Source of the DNA: Aradus depressus
Taxonomy: Eukaryota; Arthropoda; Insecta; Hemiptera; Aradidae
Direction of reading: 5' to 3'
DNA length: 64,000 nt
NCBI GenBank assembly: GCA_963662175.1
Contig: OY759225.1
Span: 16,789,601-16,853,600, forward strand
Shown: piece by piece, positions 52,942 through 63,090 of the stretch
How positions within the stretch are numbered: the first letter of the stretch is position 1
How the letters are laid out: each line of letters starts with the position of its first letter
Notes under the pieces: model-generated
What the model was told of the DNA's origin: nothing
The model's input: only the letters and a program-made list of their open reading frames with translations
Databases searched by the model: none
Translations under genes and position numbers: made by a program

Positions 52942-53285
52942 GGTTAGGTTTCATGACTCATGCCCGGGCTTTAACTATGAGGTCATATCGCCTACTACCA
53001 GAGCGCTCTTTCGTCACTCATGACTTGGACATGAGCCCGACTCTACTGTGGGAGCCCTAAATTTTGCCTACCTTAAATTTTTATTCACCTAGGGCAGAAG
53101 TCTTTAACGAGTACCTGACATCGTACAGGCTTGGGACCAACGCTTAACGTCCCAACCGAAGGACGGCGTGCTTAAGTTTATTTTACCTCCCAGATAAAAT
53201 AAACTAAGGGCCTCGGTCGGGTTTCGAACCCACTATCTTGAGCTCAGAAGACAAGCACGCGTACCACTGAGCTACCGGCGCCCTC
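52942..53285 (-). mobile_element. full-length SINE with imperfect 11-bp TSD
   Basis: AATCTGTTGAA (52931-52941) and AATCTGTTAAA (53286-53296) flank it inside a D copy. Tail reduced to GGTTAGG. Head and B-box intact. Confidence 0.96.
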
Positions 53286-53296
53286 AATCTGTTAAA

Positions 53297-53819
53297 GGGA
53301 ACGGGTGATTAGGAGAGAGGCTTAATTCAAAAACTATAATAACTGCCATTGTAAAACTCCATGACGACACTTATCAATTTTTATCGGAATCGGCAGAAGG
53401 GAAGGTGGGCCTCAGTGGGGGCTTAACTCAAAAACCCCAATACCTGCAGATGTAATAAATGTTTAATTTTATTTTCATTTTTTGAATCAGAGGGTTTGAA
53501 AACATAAAATTCCGTTGGAATCTCAACATTGAATTTCTAACTGATTATATAACTGCTCCTATACTTTCTTATAACTAGAACTCATTATGTCTGTATATGG
53601 TTATATTCGGTTGTCTGCATCTAAGATCATCAATGTTCCAAATTAGTTAAGGCGCCCGTCTCAATCTAGATCCGGTACTCCAGCGTCCGTCTTTGACTAA
53701 ATTTAGTTGGCCTTATGAGAACCCCATGTGACGACTGTTTTCAGTTTTTACAAATCCCTGAGACCAAAAAAAATAGAAGCAACCAACCCACGTGGATTCA
53801 ATTCCTCTGTCTGTGAGAG
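53297..53819. repeat. family D continuation, then unrecognised
   Basis: 53297-53580 continues the D copy (TAACTGCCATTGTAAAACTC, AGAGGGTTTGAAAACATAAA). 53581-53819 is unrecognised. Confidence 0.65.
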
Positions 53820-54425
53820 TGTGTTCAAAAAGTAATGGGAATTTTGTAATTTCGCGGGGTTGTATTAGTCCGATTCGCTGAATTTTTTCGTTATGTTGGT
53901 AAACATGTCTGAAAAGTATCTGTACATTGTTAGCCAAACCGGATGTTTAGTCTGCTGTCAGCTGTTAGAGGTTACATGTGTTTTGGTACGATCGGCGATT
54001 ATTTATTTGTTTACAAAATGGATCAGAGAATTTGCATTAAATTTTGCTATAAGAATGGAATAATGTGCAGCAAAGTTTTAGAAATGTTAAATATTTTTTT
54101 GGTGAGTCTGCTATGAGTGAAACTAGGGTTTATGAGTGGTATAAAGGCTCGACAAGTGCAGTCGAATGTGATAGTTATGCTCACTTTGTTTTTCGATTTT
54201 AACAGCATAGTGCACCATGAGTTCTTGCCACAAGGTCAAACGATCAATAAGGAGTACTACCTACAGTGCAATGCCGTTTACACGAAGCAATCCGAAAAAA
54301 AACTTGTGGCAAAACAATTTTTGTGGCGAAACAATTCATGGCTTTTGCACCACGATAATGCACCTGCTCGAACTTCATTGCTTGTTCGTGAATTTTTGGC
54401 CAAATTTCAGCAAAACATTATTTAT
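53820..54425 (+). pseudogene. mariner-type element, deleted relic
   Basis: The left end resembles a mariner terminus (TGTTCAAAAAGTAATGGGAA at 53822). The transposase relic starts MDQRICIKFCYKNGIMCSKV, then ESAMSETRVYEWYK. A large gap follows, then VIVMLTLFFDFNSIVHHEFL, PQGQTINKEYYLQ, NNSWLLHHDNAPARTSLLVR and EFLAKFQQNII. The catalytic HDNAP is retained; the first catalytic Asp region and the C-terminal end are gone. Confidence 0.9.
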
Positions 54426-54429
54426 TAAA

Positions 54430-54933
54430 TCTTGTGCGTGACGTGAAAGTCTTGGGTAATTAAAAATTTATAACGTTAAGTTTTCGCTTGATTGTTTAAG
54501 AAAATAAGTTAAAATTTGATCAATAATTTCTAGCTTGTTTGTTGAAAGTCGTGCTAGTTCGTTTTTTAAAGTTTTGGTCGTTACTGATTCTTCTAAGTAA
54601 ATGCGATTATGGTAAAATCGTAAAATTGTTTTCGAAATTGTAGAATAGAATAATGGTTATAAAACAAAAATCAACTACATACAATTTTGATCTCCATTTT
54701 CACTTGTTTTTTTTTCCATTGTATGGCGTACATTTTATGCGATACACAATAAATTTAACACAGTAAGTAAATTTAAAGCGTTCCACACTCAAAAACAACT
54801 GCATTAATTCAAACACAAAACGTTAAAGTGAAAGGTGCGCACAAGTATACGCAGTCTGCTCAGAATGTTACGATTTTTTGTTTCCGTTTTTGAGGGGGAA
54901 CACCTGTACAATACGGGCATCGCTAGAAGACGT
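54430..54933. other. no recognisable feature
   Basis: AT-rich flank of the Jockey LINE. Nothing supportable. Confidence 0.4.
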
Positions 54934-55086
54934 GCAGGAAATTTTTTTTTTTTTTTTTTTTTCACCTTTATTACTTAATTTCCAACTATGAATTACTGCA
55001 CAACTAGGAAATATGAACACAACAAAGAAAAACAGTAACACCACTTGAGTCTCTTGATGAGACGGCTGGTCAACACCACCGCCTCC

Positions 55087-57789
55087 TCAGGGGTCCTCCT
55101 CAGGCAGGAGGTCACGCGGCCAACGACGATTCAGTCGCCGAGGAGGTCTGCCCGGCAAGGACCGGACCGACATTGCTTCCACCAGTGTGTTTGGATGTGA
55201 CGTGAATTTGTTGTGCAAATTTGTGTATAATTGTTGTCTAACTTCGTGTAAGAATGGTATGTTCAGGTCATGATGTAATGTTATGTTTGATACGTAGTAA
55301 GGGCATTGTGTGATTGTTCGGAGGATTTTATTTTGGATGGCTTGAATTCTTTTGGTGTGTGAGGGCTTAGCTGAACCCCAGAGCTGAACGCCATACGTCC
55401 AGATGGGTCTGATAACGGTCTTGTAAACACCCAGTTTGTGGTTGAGGCGAAGTTGAGATCGCTTGTCTAGTAGTCTTTTGAGTAGTCCAAATCGCCGTTT
55501 CATTTTCTGTCGAGTCTGTGAAACATGTTTATTCCATGTCAGTCGTCTGTCAAGATAGAGTCCTAAGTATCGTACGTCTTTGTTATGTTTCAGAGGGACA
55601 TTATTCAGCCATACAGTTGGGCAGTCACCGCGCCTCAACGCGAATGTAACATGAAGGGATTTGATCTCATTTATTTTTACCTTCCACAGATGCAACCAAC
55701 CCTCTAGAAGGTGTAAGTGCTTCTGCAGAGATTTGGATGCGTCCCCAGCCGATTTATTAGTAGCTAAAATTGCTATGTCATGGGCATAGGTGGCTAACAC
55801 CGTCTCAGGCGATGTTGGGATGCTGGATGTGCTTGCAACATAGAGAAGTGGACCCAGAATGCTCCCCTGTGGGACACCAGCTCTTATGGGTTGAACGTCA
55901 GAGTGGACACTGCCCTGTCTGACCTGGAAAAAACGATCATCCAGGTAGGAGCGGAGGAGACGATAATATCCGTCAGGGATCACATGTTTCAGCTTATACA
56001 GCAGCCCAACATGCCAGACACGGTCGAAAGCTTGACTCACATCCAAAAATGCAGCAGAGCAATAACACTTCCTTTCCAAAGCAGAGGAAATCTCATCAAC
56101 TAATCTGTGACATTGTTGAAGTGTTGAGTGTTTCTGTCGGAATCCAAACTGATGATTCGGAATAAGGTCGTGTTCTTCGAAGAGAGGTAATAGGCGGCTA
56201 AGAAGAATTTTTTCAAAGAGTTTAGAAGGAGTGGGAAGAAGACTTATGGGGCGGTATGAAGAGAGCAAGTGTTTAGGTTTATCTGGTTTCGGGACTAAAG
56301 TAATGATAGAAAATTTCCAAAGAACTGGGAAGTAGGAAAGGCGAAGGATGCAATTGTAAATGTAAGTAAGAAAGATGACAGCTTTGCGCGGAAGATTTTT
56401 CAACACTCTGGCAGTAATGAGATCATAGCCAGGGCTCTTCTTGTTGGGAAGCAGAAGGATAGCCTGTTGCACCTCAGACGGAGTGATGGGTTTCGGGGGT
56501 AAACTCAGTTGTAGAGGTATATTGAGGAAGTCGTGTATGTGTTTATGAAGTGGATGATGAATGTCATGAGGTGTAAAAGTGTCTGTTAAGTGTTGAGAAA
56601 ATACTTGTGCTTTTTCCTCGTCCGACTTAGCCCATGTTCCGTCCGGGTTTTGAATGGGAAAGGAGGAGGAAGAAAAGTTCAGTAGACGTCTGGTTGCTCT
56701 CCACAGAGATCCATCGTCAGTGGCTAGTGTGTCAGTGTAAAGTGAAAACGTCTCTGCTTTGTATTGTGATATAGCTGTTTTGAGTTCGTGTGTGAGTCTG
56801 TTGAGTCGTGTTTTGATGGATGGGTATCTATGTCTTTGCCACTGACGACGACATCTGCGTTTTTCAACCAGCAGTCTTCTAATGTGCTGTGGTACGTTGT
56901 GTGTGTGTATGTGGACAGGCTGGGCGGAGGTGCTACTGCTCCATGCCGCCTCCTGAAGTGTTGTTGTGAAAGCGTTCACTGCATCATCCAGGTCAGGAGG
57001 TGCTTTCAGGGTGACTGACAGATTAAGTCTGTCTGTCACAATATCTCTGAATTTGTCCCAATCAATGAGCCCTAAAGTGAGGGAGGGTCGGGGTGTCTTC
57101 TGAATAGGTTGGGAGTCTAGGGTAAAAATTACTGGAGAATGGTCTGATGTCAAGTCGGGAATTATTTCTATTGATGTATAGGGAAAGAATTTCGAAGCTA
57201 CAAAAAAGTCTAGAATATCGGGAAGTTTTCTTCTGTTAGTTGGCCAATATGTGGGTTCTCGGGGGGAATAGACTCTGTATCGTCTGTCCGTCAAAACGTA
57301 GTTAAGTGTCTGTCCGCGCGGGTTGTTGACCCTACATCCCCACTCCAGGTGCTTAGCATTGTAGTCTCCACCGGCTATGAAGTCATCACCCAGAGTGTCG
57401 AAGTAGTTGTTGAAGTGTTGCGGGGTAATGTTGTGGCGTGGAGGACAGTAAACTGAAGCAAGTGTGAAATTGTGAGAAGCTGATGAGATTTCGACCGCTG
57501 TCGATTGAAGGTGATGCTCGCAGAAGGAAGGCAGAAAGTGATGCACCAAACCTCTCCTGACAAGCACCGCCGTTCCTGCATGGCCTGTCCCGTCTGGATG
57601 GTCCGTCCGGTAAGTCGTGTATCCGTCTATGTGAAATCGGGTCAAATCTGTGAAGTGAGTTTCAGTTATTAAAGCGACGTCAATTCGCCTCTCCCGAAGT
57701 ACGTAAGTCAGTTCACCTGAATGTCTAACAAGACCATTAGCATTCCATAGGAGCACTATCAGGGACCTGCCTGTGAAAGGATTAGACAT
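55087..57789 (-). CDS. Jockey-type ORF2: endonuclease-reverse transcriptase, RT site altered
   Basis: 900 codons, uninterrupted, the usual length for Jockey ORF2. Residues ~9-230 form an APE-type endonuclease: LLWNANGL, LITETHF, GGDYNAKHLEWG, LDFFVAS and LTSDHSPVIF keep the expected N, E, D/N, D and SDH residues. Residues ~440-720 form the RT: YRPISLLP, FGFRQKHST, AFLDVSQAFDRVWH, GVPQGSILGPLLY. The catalytic box, normally YADD, reads YAHD at residues 668-671 (His codon at 55780-55782). The segment just before it (LLYVASTSSIP) also departs from the usual LLYNIY-SDIP. The C-terminus (VRYLGLYLDRRLTWN to PRRLNRRWPRDLLPEE) is typical. The protein would cut DNA but probably not reverse-transcribe. 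Confidence 0.95.
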   Translation of the reverse strand: MSNPFTGRSLIVLLWNANGLVRHSGELTYVLRERRIDVALITETHFTDLTRFHIDGYTTYRTDHPDGTGHAGTAVLVRRGLVHHFLPSFCEHHLQSTAVEISSASHNFTLASVYCPPRHNITPQHFNNYFDTLGDDFIAGGDYNAKHLEWGCRVNNPRGQTLNYVLTDRRYRVYSPREPTYWPTNRRKLPDILDFFVASKFFPYTSIEIIPDLTSDHSPVIFTLDSQPIQKTPRPSLTLGLIDWDKFRDIVTDRLNLSVTLKAPPDLDDAVNAFTTTLQEAAWSSSTSAQPVHIHTHNVPQHIRRLLVEKRRCRRQWQRHRYPSIKTRLNRLTHELKTAISQYKAETFSLYTDTLATDDGSLWRATRRLLNFSSSSFPIQNPDGTWAKSDEEKAQVFSQHLTDTFTPHDIHHPLHKHIHDFLNIPLQLSLPPKPITPSEVQQAILLLPNKKSPGYDLITARVLKNLPRKAVIFLTYIYNCILRLSYFPVLWKFSIITLVPKPDKPKHLLSSYRPISLLPTPSKLFEKILLSRLLPLFEEHDLIPNHQFGFRQKHSTLQQCHRLVDEISSALERKCYCSAAFLDVSQAFDRVWHVGLLYKLKHVIPDGYYRLLRSYLDDRFFQVRQGSVHSDVQPIRAGVPQGSILGPLLYVASTSSIPTSPETVLATYAHDIAILATNKSAGDASKSLQKHLHLLEGWLHLWKVKINEIKSLHVTFALRRGDCPTVWLNNVPLKHNKDVRYLGLYLDRRLTWNKHVSQTRQKMKRRFGLLKRLLDKRSQLRLNHKLGVYKTVIRPIWTYGVQLWGSAKPSHTKRIQAIQNKILRTITQCPYYVSNITLHHDLNIPFLHEVRQQLYTNLHNKFTSHPNTLVEAMSVRSLPGRPPRRLNRRWPRDLLPEEDP

Positions 57790-59053
57790 GTGTAAGGGTT
57801 AACTTTTGGATAAGCGTAGTGAGCAAGGAAAATAGAGGGGTGACCAAGTTTTGAATTTGAGAAATGAAGGATGAAAGAAGATCGTTGATACCTTGGAATG
57901 AGTTTGGCTCGGTCCCTGACTGTACTGGGTCAGCCCGGGGTTGCTGCATTCGCACCCTCTTGAGGGGAGGCGGGGGTGGGGAGGTGACGTGTGCATAGGA
58001 CAATGGGGGTTGTATGGTGTTGGTGGAGAAATGGGGCAGGGTAGCTGGCCGGGCAGCCTCCCGAGGACCTCCCAGAGGCCCACTTACCTGAGGAGACGGG
58101 GCGGTGACCAGCCGGCTCCCCGCATTGGTCACTGGTGCTGGAACTGGGGCCGCACGTCGACTGCCAGGGTTGGTCCGCCGACTTCTGAGATCCCGGTAGA
58201 CAGTGCACCCCTTATAGTTGGCAGGATGCTGGCCTTGACAGAGCGCGCATGTTGGGGGCTCCTTAAGACTCCTAGGGCACTCCGGGGATGGATGCTTCTC
58301 GCCGCACCGCACACAGCGCACTACGTTATTACAGTAGGTGCGAGAATGCCCGTAGGCCATGCACCTCTTGCACTGTATGATTTCCCGTTTCTTATTGGGT
58401 TCTTCCACTTTAATCCTTGTATATAACAAGCAGCTTAAATTAAAAATTTCTTTATTGTTTATTGCAGGCTCTAGATCTACAAAGAAAAGAGGGAGAGCCT
58501 TCTTCGTGCCCGCTTGTAGAACATTTGTGACGTTCCTTACGCTGAATCCTTTCTCCTGCAATCCTTCCTTTATTTCGATAAGGCTCGCAGAAGGGTGTAG
58601 GTGTCTTATCACCACCCGGAAAGCCCTATCCTGTTCCAATTGATAGGTGTGGAACTCATATCCCCTCTCTCGGAACAGCGTGACCGTCATTCGGTATGCC
58701 TCCGCTGTGTCAAGATAAATTATCAAAGAGCCTGCCGTAGTTTTGCACTCAAATTTGTCTTTTATGATGCCATTCAGCTGTTGGCATAGCTCCCGAAAAT
58801 TGATATTGGTTTTCAAGTAAATAGGAGGTGGTTTACACTCCTCAGAAGGCATGTTCTCGAGTGGACTATAAGGGTTGTTGGTACTCACCTGAAGATCCTT
58901 CAGTACCTTCACCTTATGATTATCACCTGATGGGGGTGGGTTTTTTCTTTTGACTGGCACCTGATGCCACTCCATCTCAGAGGTGCTTGGCATGTTTGGA
59001 TCGCTGACAGTTGCCACATCCATGTCCTGGATGAAGAACTCCCAGCAACACAC
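57782..59053 (-). CDS. Jockey-type ORF1: RNA-binding gag-like protein with three CCHC knuckles
   Basis: 423 codons. The likely real start is the Met at residue 11 (MDVATVSDPN...), because the first ten residues look like read-in. Residues ~145-215 (RAFRVVIRHLHPSASLIEIK...) match the PRE_C2HC domain that precedes the knuckles in insect Jockey ORF1. Zinc knuckles lie at ~228-241 (CKRCMAYGHSRTYC), 247-259 (CVRCGEKHPSPEC) and 269-283 (CALCQGQHPANYKGC). A Pro/Arg-rich tail follows. It binds element RNA in the LINE ribonucleoprotein. The stop overlaps the ORF2 start as ATGTCTAA (57789-57782), suggesting coupled termination-reinitiation. No internal stop or frameshift. Confidence 0.95.
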   Translation of the reverse strand: MCCWEFFIQDMDVATVSDPNMPSTSEMEWHQVPVKRKNPPPSGDNHKVKVLKDLQVSTNNPYSPLENMPSEECKPPPIYLKTNINFRELCQQLNGIIKDKFECKTTAGSLIIYLDTAEAYRMTVTLFRERGYEFHTYQLEQDRAFRVVIRHLHPSASLIEIKEGLQEKGFSVRNVTNVLQAGTKKALPLFFVDLEPAINNKEIFNLSCLLYTRIKVEEPNKKREIIQCKRCMAYGHSRTYCNNVVRCVRCGEKHPSPECPRSLKEPPTCALCQGQHPANYKGCTVYRDLRSRRTNPGSRRAAPVPAPVTNAGSRLVTAPSPQVSGPLGGPREAARPATLPHFSTNTIQPPLSYAHVTSPPPPPLKRVRMQQPRADPVQSGTEPNSFQGINDLLSSFISQIQNLVTPLFSLLTTLIQKLTLTHV

Positions 59054-59294
59054 AAGGTTTAAAACAAATGGAAATAATAGTTACAAACAAAACACAAAAC
59101 ACAATTATAAAAACAAACGAAAAGAAATAAACAAAATAACAAATAATCGAGAACAAATCTTATTTTTTAAATTGAGAAAAGAAAGTAAGGTTAAATTGAA
59201 TGTTTATCGTATTAGATCACCAGCTGTTAACCAAGATCGCAGGAAATTTGTCGAGGAAAATGAACCTCCGGTTCTTATTCTAAACTAGTGTTAA

Positions 59295-60080
59295 GGCTGC
59301 CTTACACGGTCAATATTATTGAAGCAATATTATTGACGCAATATATGGTAAAAAAACGGTAGCCCTCACACGACTCAATAATATTGATCAATAAAGTGTC
59401 AGTTTCAATTGTGCAGTCAAGGAGGATCTAGCGTTTCTAATCGCATCCTAAAGTTGGTTCGGAGGGAGTTGAATTTTTTTTTACATCATCTGTCGTAGCA
59501 TTAGGGAATTTCTGTTGATAAAAATGAAGCAGCCGTTCCATTGCTTGAGCTGTTTTGTCTCTGTCCATGTATTCCTCTGATTGTATTTTCCATAAAACTG
59601 GCATGGACTTATATAACTAAAACCATCATTAATACAAACTATCACCCCTTTTGAAATGACAAAATAACCACTTTTATTATTATTTTATTTTCAAAATCTA
59701 TGTAAATACAGCACCTGCCTCACCTCTATGCACATTAAAATAAATTTCCTTTCTTCTTCTTTTTATCTTGTGAACACTTGTTTCGCTTCTTTTCACTATC
59801 AATTTCACGTTTTATATCAGTTTCCATCTCCAAAACAAACACCCTCTACAGCGTATGTAGAACGACTGACGTTTTATTGTACAATATGGTGCCCTCACAC
59901 GGTGTCAATAATATTGACGGTGCCTCAATATATTGACGGGACTTCAATAAAAATCAAACGGATTTTATTTTTTTTAATATTATTGCCATCAATATTATTG
60001 TTTCAATGTACTCCTTACACGTTTAATATATTGATCAATATCGATATTGCTTCAATAATATTGACCGTGTAAGGTAGGCC
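59295..60080 (-). mobile_element. TTAA-flanked DNA element with MADF relic
   Basis: 786 bp between TTAA at 59291-59294 and 60081-60084. Ends GGCTGCCTTACACGGTCAA and inverted GGCCTACCTTACACGGTCAA, continuing as an inverted ATATTATTGAAGCAATAT. Internal copies of the terminal motif lie near 59360 and 59895. TTAA suggests piggyBac, but the MADF-type cargo suggests PIF/Harbinger (TTA target). Not resolved. Confidence 0.85.
59428..59604 (-). pseudogene. MADF-domain C-terminal half, frameshifted
   Basis: Minus strand from 59604: MPVLWKIQSEEYMDRDKTAQ, then AMERLLHFYQQKFPNATTDD and VKK. With a one-base shift in a nine-A run it continues KFNSLRTNFRMRLETL. The LW start, YxDR and FNSLRTNFR features are MADF hallmarks. 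It complements the N-terminal MADF half at 41.06-41.35 kb but is from a different element. Confidence 0.7.
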
Positions 60081-60084
60081 TTAA

Positions 60085-60654
60085 GGCACTAACTAGAAAG
60101 AAAAAGATTTCACTGTTTCGGATCTGCCATAACGGAACCAAAGCAGGTAATGGAAGGAATCTGCAGCAGAATCCTGGACTTTATTAAAGATACATGACTG
60201 CAATAGGGACCAACACTTACAGGGCACAAAAAAAAAAAAAAAAAGTAACGAAGTACAATAAAGCCAGGATGTGGTTCTCCAGAGGTGGAGTGAGACGGGA
60301 ACAAATATCCTTAGTCCTGGAGGTTCCTTCCAAATACAAATTTCTTCTCTTTACTCTCTTTCGCCTTCATTAGTCCCACCAGGTTGGTAATTGTCTGCCC
60401 GAAAGCTTTTGACTTTTGAGAAGAGAAGGGGCCGCTCTATTTTGTGTCTCCAGGTCTGTTTTCAATATATCAATGTTCGGGTTCTCTTTTTCATCTGGCA
60501 GGAAGAAGGATAAGGATAGGGGGTGTCCCAAACTGGGCTGGTATTCTTTCCACTACCCACCGTCAATGGTTATACTGATGAGAAACTATTAAGTTTTTGG
60601 AGTCTATATCAAAAAGTAAATATCGATGTTTTGTATTTTAACAAATATCTAGTT
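60085..60654. other. unrecognised; A-run
   Basis: A homopolymer A-run lies at 60226-60244. ORFs here lack any domain. Confidence 0.35.
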
Positions 60655-60866
60655 ATACGATATCGCCTATCGTGCAGACACCTCCAAGAACACCACTGTC
60701 CACTATCTAGGCCTCATACTCGACAAACGACTAACTTGGAATTCTAACAGGAGTCTGAAAAGAAAAGAAATGAACAGACGATATAAACTGTTACTCAACT
60801 AGACTAAAGATCCAAATTAACTTTGAAAACAAAACGACTTATGGACAACGCAGTACTCAAACCTAT
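60655..60866 (+). pseudogene. Jockey-type LINE relic, left part of a split copy
   Basis: HYLGLILDKRLTWNSNRSLK and RKEMNRRYKLLLN, as at 17.8 kb. Interrupted at 60866 by another LINE and resumed at 61458 (IELWVSPKTSNFHRIQSFQY, KILRTIANNTPYYVSKKTLH, TDLNVPFVIEVAKSKY) to about 61790, ending RRLKRQWPRDLLSSSGDSD. Confidence 0.88.
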
Positions 60867-61457
60867 TACAGATTATTTCTGGTAGTGATGTAAAAAATCA
60901 TTATAAAAAAAAGTGCCATAATATATGGAATGAGGATTATACATTATCTATGAATGTTAAAGGGAAATTCTATGCCTCCATTCAAAGAATTATCCCAATT
61001 AAGCCTTGGTATAATAAATTCTCAGAAGCCAGAAAATTTTACACCACAATATGCAGACTGAGATTCAATCACAATTACTCCCCTCATCACCTGGCACGTA
61101 TTGGAATCCAGATGGAATCCATATGTTCTTGTGATTTGGAATCGGTAGCGGATGCCAACCACATCATCTTGGCTTGCAACAAGTACACTAACGGTAGGGA
61201 TCAACTGTGGAGAGCAATAACACAGACTGACCGCCCACTACCGGCTAACTTACAAACAATACTGTCACGAACACGACTTATACTTGGAATTATACAGCTA
61301 CATTAAGACAAACAACATTATACTCTGTGAACACACATACATACGTACAGACACAAACAAGAACACAAACTACTGACGTATAAGACACACTGATGACTTA
61401 TAACATATTACTTCATAATGGTCAATATGCAAGTTCAATAAAAAAAAAAAAAAAAAC
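60867..61457 (+). mobile_element. 5'-truncated LINE with poly(A), nested insertion
   Basis: Open from about 60867 with GSDVKNHYKKKCHNIWNEDY. The longest Met frame (60950-61306, 118 codons) includes KPWYNKFSEARKFYTTICRL, RFNHNYSPHHLARIGIQ, and CSCDLESVADANHIILAC, a C-x-C...H-x4-C C-terminal motif. Stop, ~130-bp 3' UTR and a poly(A) run (61441-61457). A short CTATT occurs on both sides as a possible target duplication. The clade is R1/I-like by motif, not proven. Confidence 0.82.
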
Positions 61458-61790
61458 TATTGAACTCTGGGTTTCTCCCAAGACTTCCAATTTCCATCGC
61501 ATCCAATCCTTTCAATACAAAATCCTTCGTACAATAGCCAATAATACTCCTTATTACGTCTCCAAAAAAACTCTTCACACTGACCTTAACGTACCTTTTG
61601 TCATTGAAGTCGCTAAATCCAAGTATAAAAAATTATTTTTCTCTCTTATTTCCCACAATAATCCTCTAGTCCGTGCCCTCCATTCTGCCACACTTCCCCG
61701 ACGGCTTAAGCGTCAATGGCCTAGAGACCTCCTTAGCAGCAGCGGTGACAGTGATAAGTTACAAATGAGAGTAACTCAGTGACTAGGGAG
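61458..61790 (+). pseudogene. Jockey-type LINE relic, right part of the split copy
   Basis: Continuation of 60655-60866. It matches the 17.99-18.24-kb copy closely (TTCACACTGACCTTAACGTA in both), so both come from one subfamily. The 3' UTR follows to about 61920. Confidence 0.88.
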
Positions 61791-62389
61791 AGTCACCACT
61801 GAGTGATTTCTCCCCGCTTGACATTTTGATCTCTCTTTTAGCACATTTGCTTGTTGTATTTATTTTTATACAGTTGTAAACATCTACTTTTGAATAAAAA
61901 ATTATGTAAAATAAATTTTCTAGAAATCAATTTTAAGTATATACCTAATGTTTAAATTGTCCTGAAAAGGAAGAAATCCTCTGACCTTATGAGATATTTT
62001 GGTAATCAATTTTCCTGTCCTGACATTTTTTTTATAACTCCTTCTATATGACGGAGTCAGTTGGCAAAACACAGCTAACGAGACCATCTTCTGTTTCCAT
62101 AAAACTCTGAGACTGAAAACAGAGATGAAATTCTAGTCATCTTCGTTCAGGAAGAAAATAGAAAAAAATATAAAAAAAATGAGATAAAAACAAGAAAAAG
62201 GCCATAAAAATGGAGCCCCTCGTTTAAAAAAAAATAACAAAAAAAACTTGTTTTTTAAAACAGCCGTCCTTTTTGACTGCGTAGGTTGGAAGCCCTGTTA
62301 AAGTCAATTTATATTTATTGTAAAGAACAACGTGAGTAGGAGCGACACTTGGGGAACTCCTTCTGGGAAAAAAATAGCTTCTTTTATTT
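61791..62389. other. LINE 3' UTR then unrecognised DNA
   Basis: Probable 3' UTR to ~61920, then A/T-rich runs. No coding signal. Confidence 0.4.
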
Positions 62390-63050
62390 TACTAACCCCG
62401 GTTATACAAAGTATAAGAGAAGTTATGTAATCGGACCGAAATTTGATGTTGTTTTCACCGTAATTTCATTTGATCCGGATCCCAAATTTGAAATTTTTTT
62501 CGTCGTCTTTTGTGCGCCATTCGTTGGTTGTTCACATTTCGTTTTAAAACAAAATGCAACTAGTCCATATTTGTATATTTATTCACTATTTAAGTTACTT
62601 CACTCCTAACTAATAATCTTAATGTGTGTAAATTTTTTACATCACACTTGATTTCAAATAAGAAGAGAAAAATGTATATATTTTTTTTTTCATTTTTGGA
62701 AACAATGACGTTGGAAACATAAAATTTCGGTGAAAACTCTACTTCAAATTTCAATCCGATTTTTTAACTTTTCTCTCCGTGTAGCTGGCAAAACAAAAAC
62801 TGCTTTTTGGACCAATGCGACGTTAAGTTCGAAGTTGGGTTGGTGGAAGCACATTAAGATTCTGGTCTGAGTACTATTCTTTCTGAGCCAACTCTGTGAC
62901 ATGTACGAGTATAGAATTAGGTTACCCTTTTGAATACCTGCAACAGACAAACTTGACACAGATGAATCTACTACACCTACGTGTTCTTCTAAATGATATA
63001 ATGCAGTAATTTTATAATGCAACTATATATCTCCCAGCTCCCATTAGTTA
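62390..63050. repeat. D-family ends flanking a family Y fragment
   Basis: 62395-62490 (CCCCGGTTATACAAAGTATA, GTTATGTAATCGGACC) and 62680-62785 are D ends. 62498-62640 is family Y (CATTCGTTGGTTGTTCACAT, AATAATCTTAATGTGTGTAA). 62800-63050 is unrecognised. Confidence 0.75.
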
Positions 63051-63056
63051 TTAAGT

Positions 63057-63090
63057 AAGACTCATTCTCGGGCTTTAACTATCAAGGTCA
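63057..63090 (-). mobile_element. SINE 3'-end scrap
   Basis: AGACTCATTCTCGGGCTTTA then ACTATCAAGGTCAT; joined to a mariner terminus. Confidence 0.7.

Larger units (their letters stand above)
54934..59249 (-). mobile_element. nearly complete Jockey-type LINE with candidate TSD
   Basis: Minus-strand element: 5' UTR, ORF1 (59053-57782), ORF2 (57789-55087), a ~120-bp 3' UTR and a poly(A) tail (T-run 54942-54962). The string GCAGGAAATTT occurs at 54934-54944 and again at 59239-59249 and is a plausible 11-bp target duplication. That would put the 5' end near 59238. The right-hand copy lies in a plus-strand open frame (59160-59288), so the border remains uncertain. It is the youngest-looking coding element in the window. 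Confidence 0.9.

Noticed and set aside
57941..58426. 161-codon plus-strand ORF
   Set aside because: Antisense shadow of the Jockey ORF1 Pro/Arg-rich and zinc-knuckle coding region.
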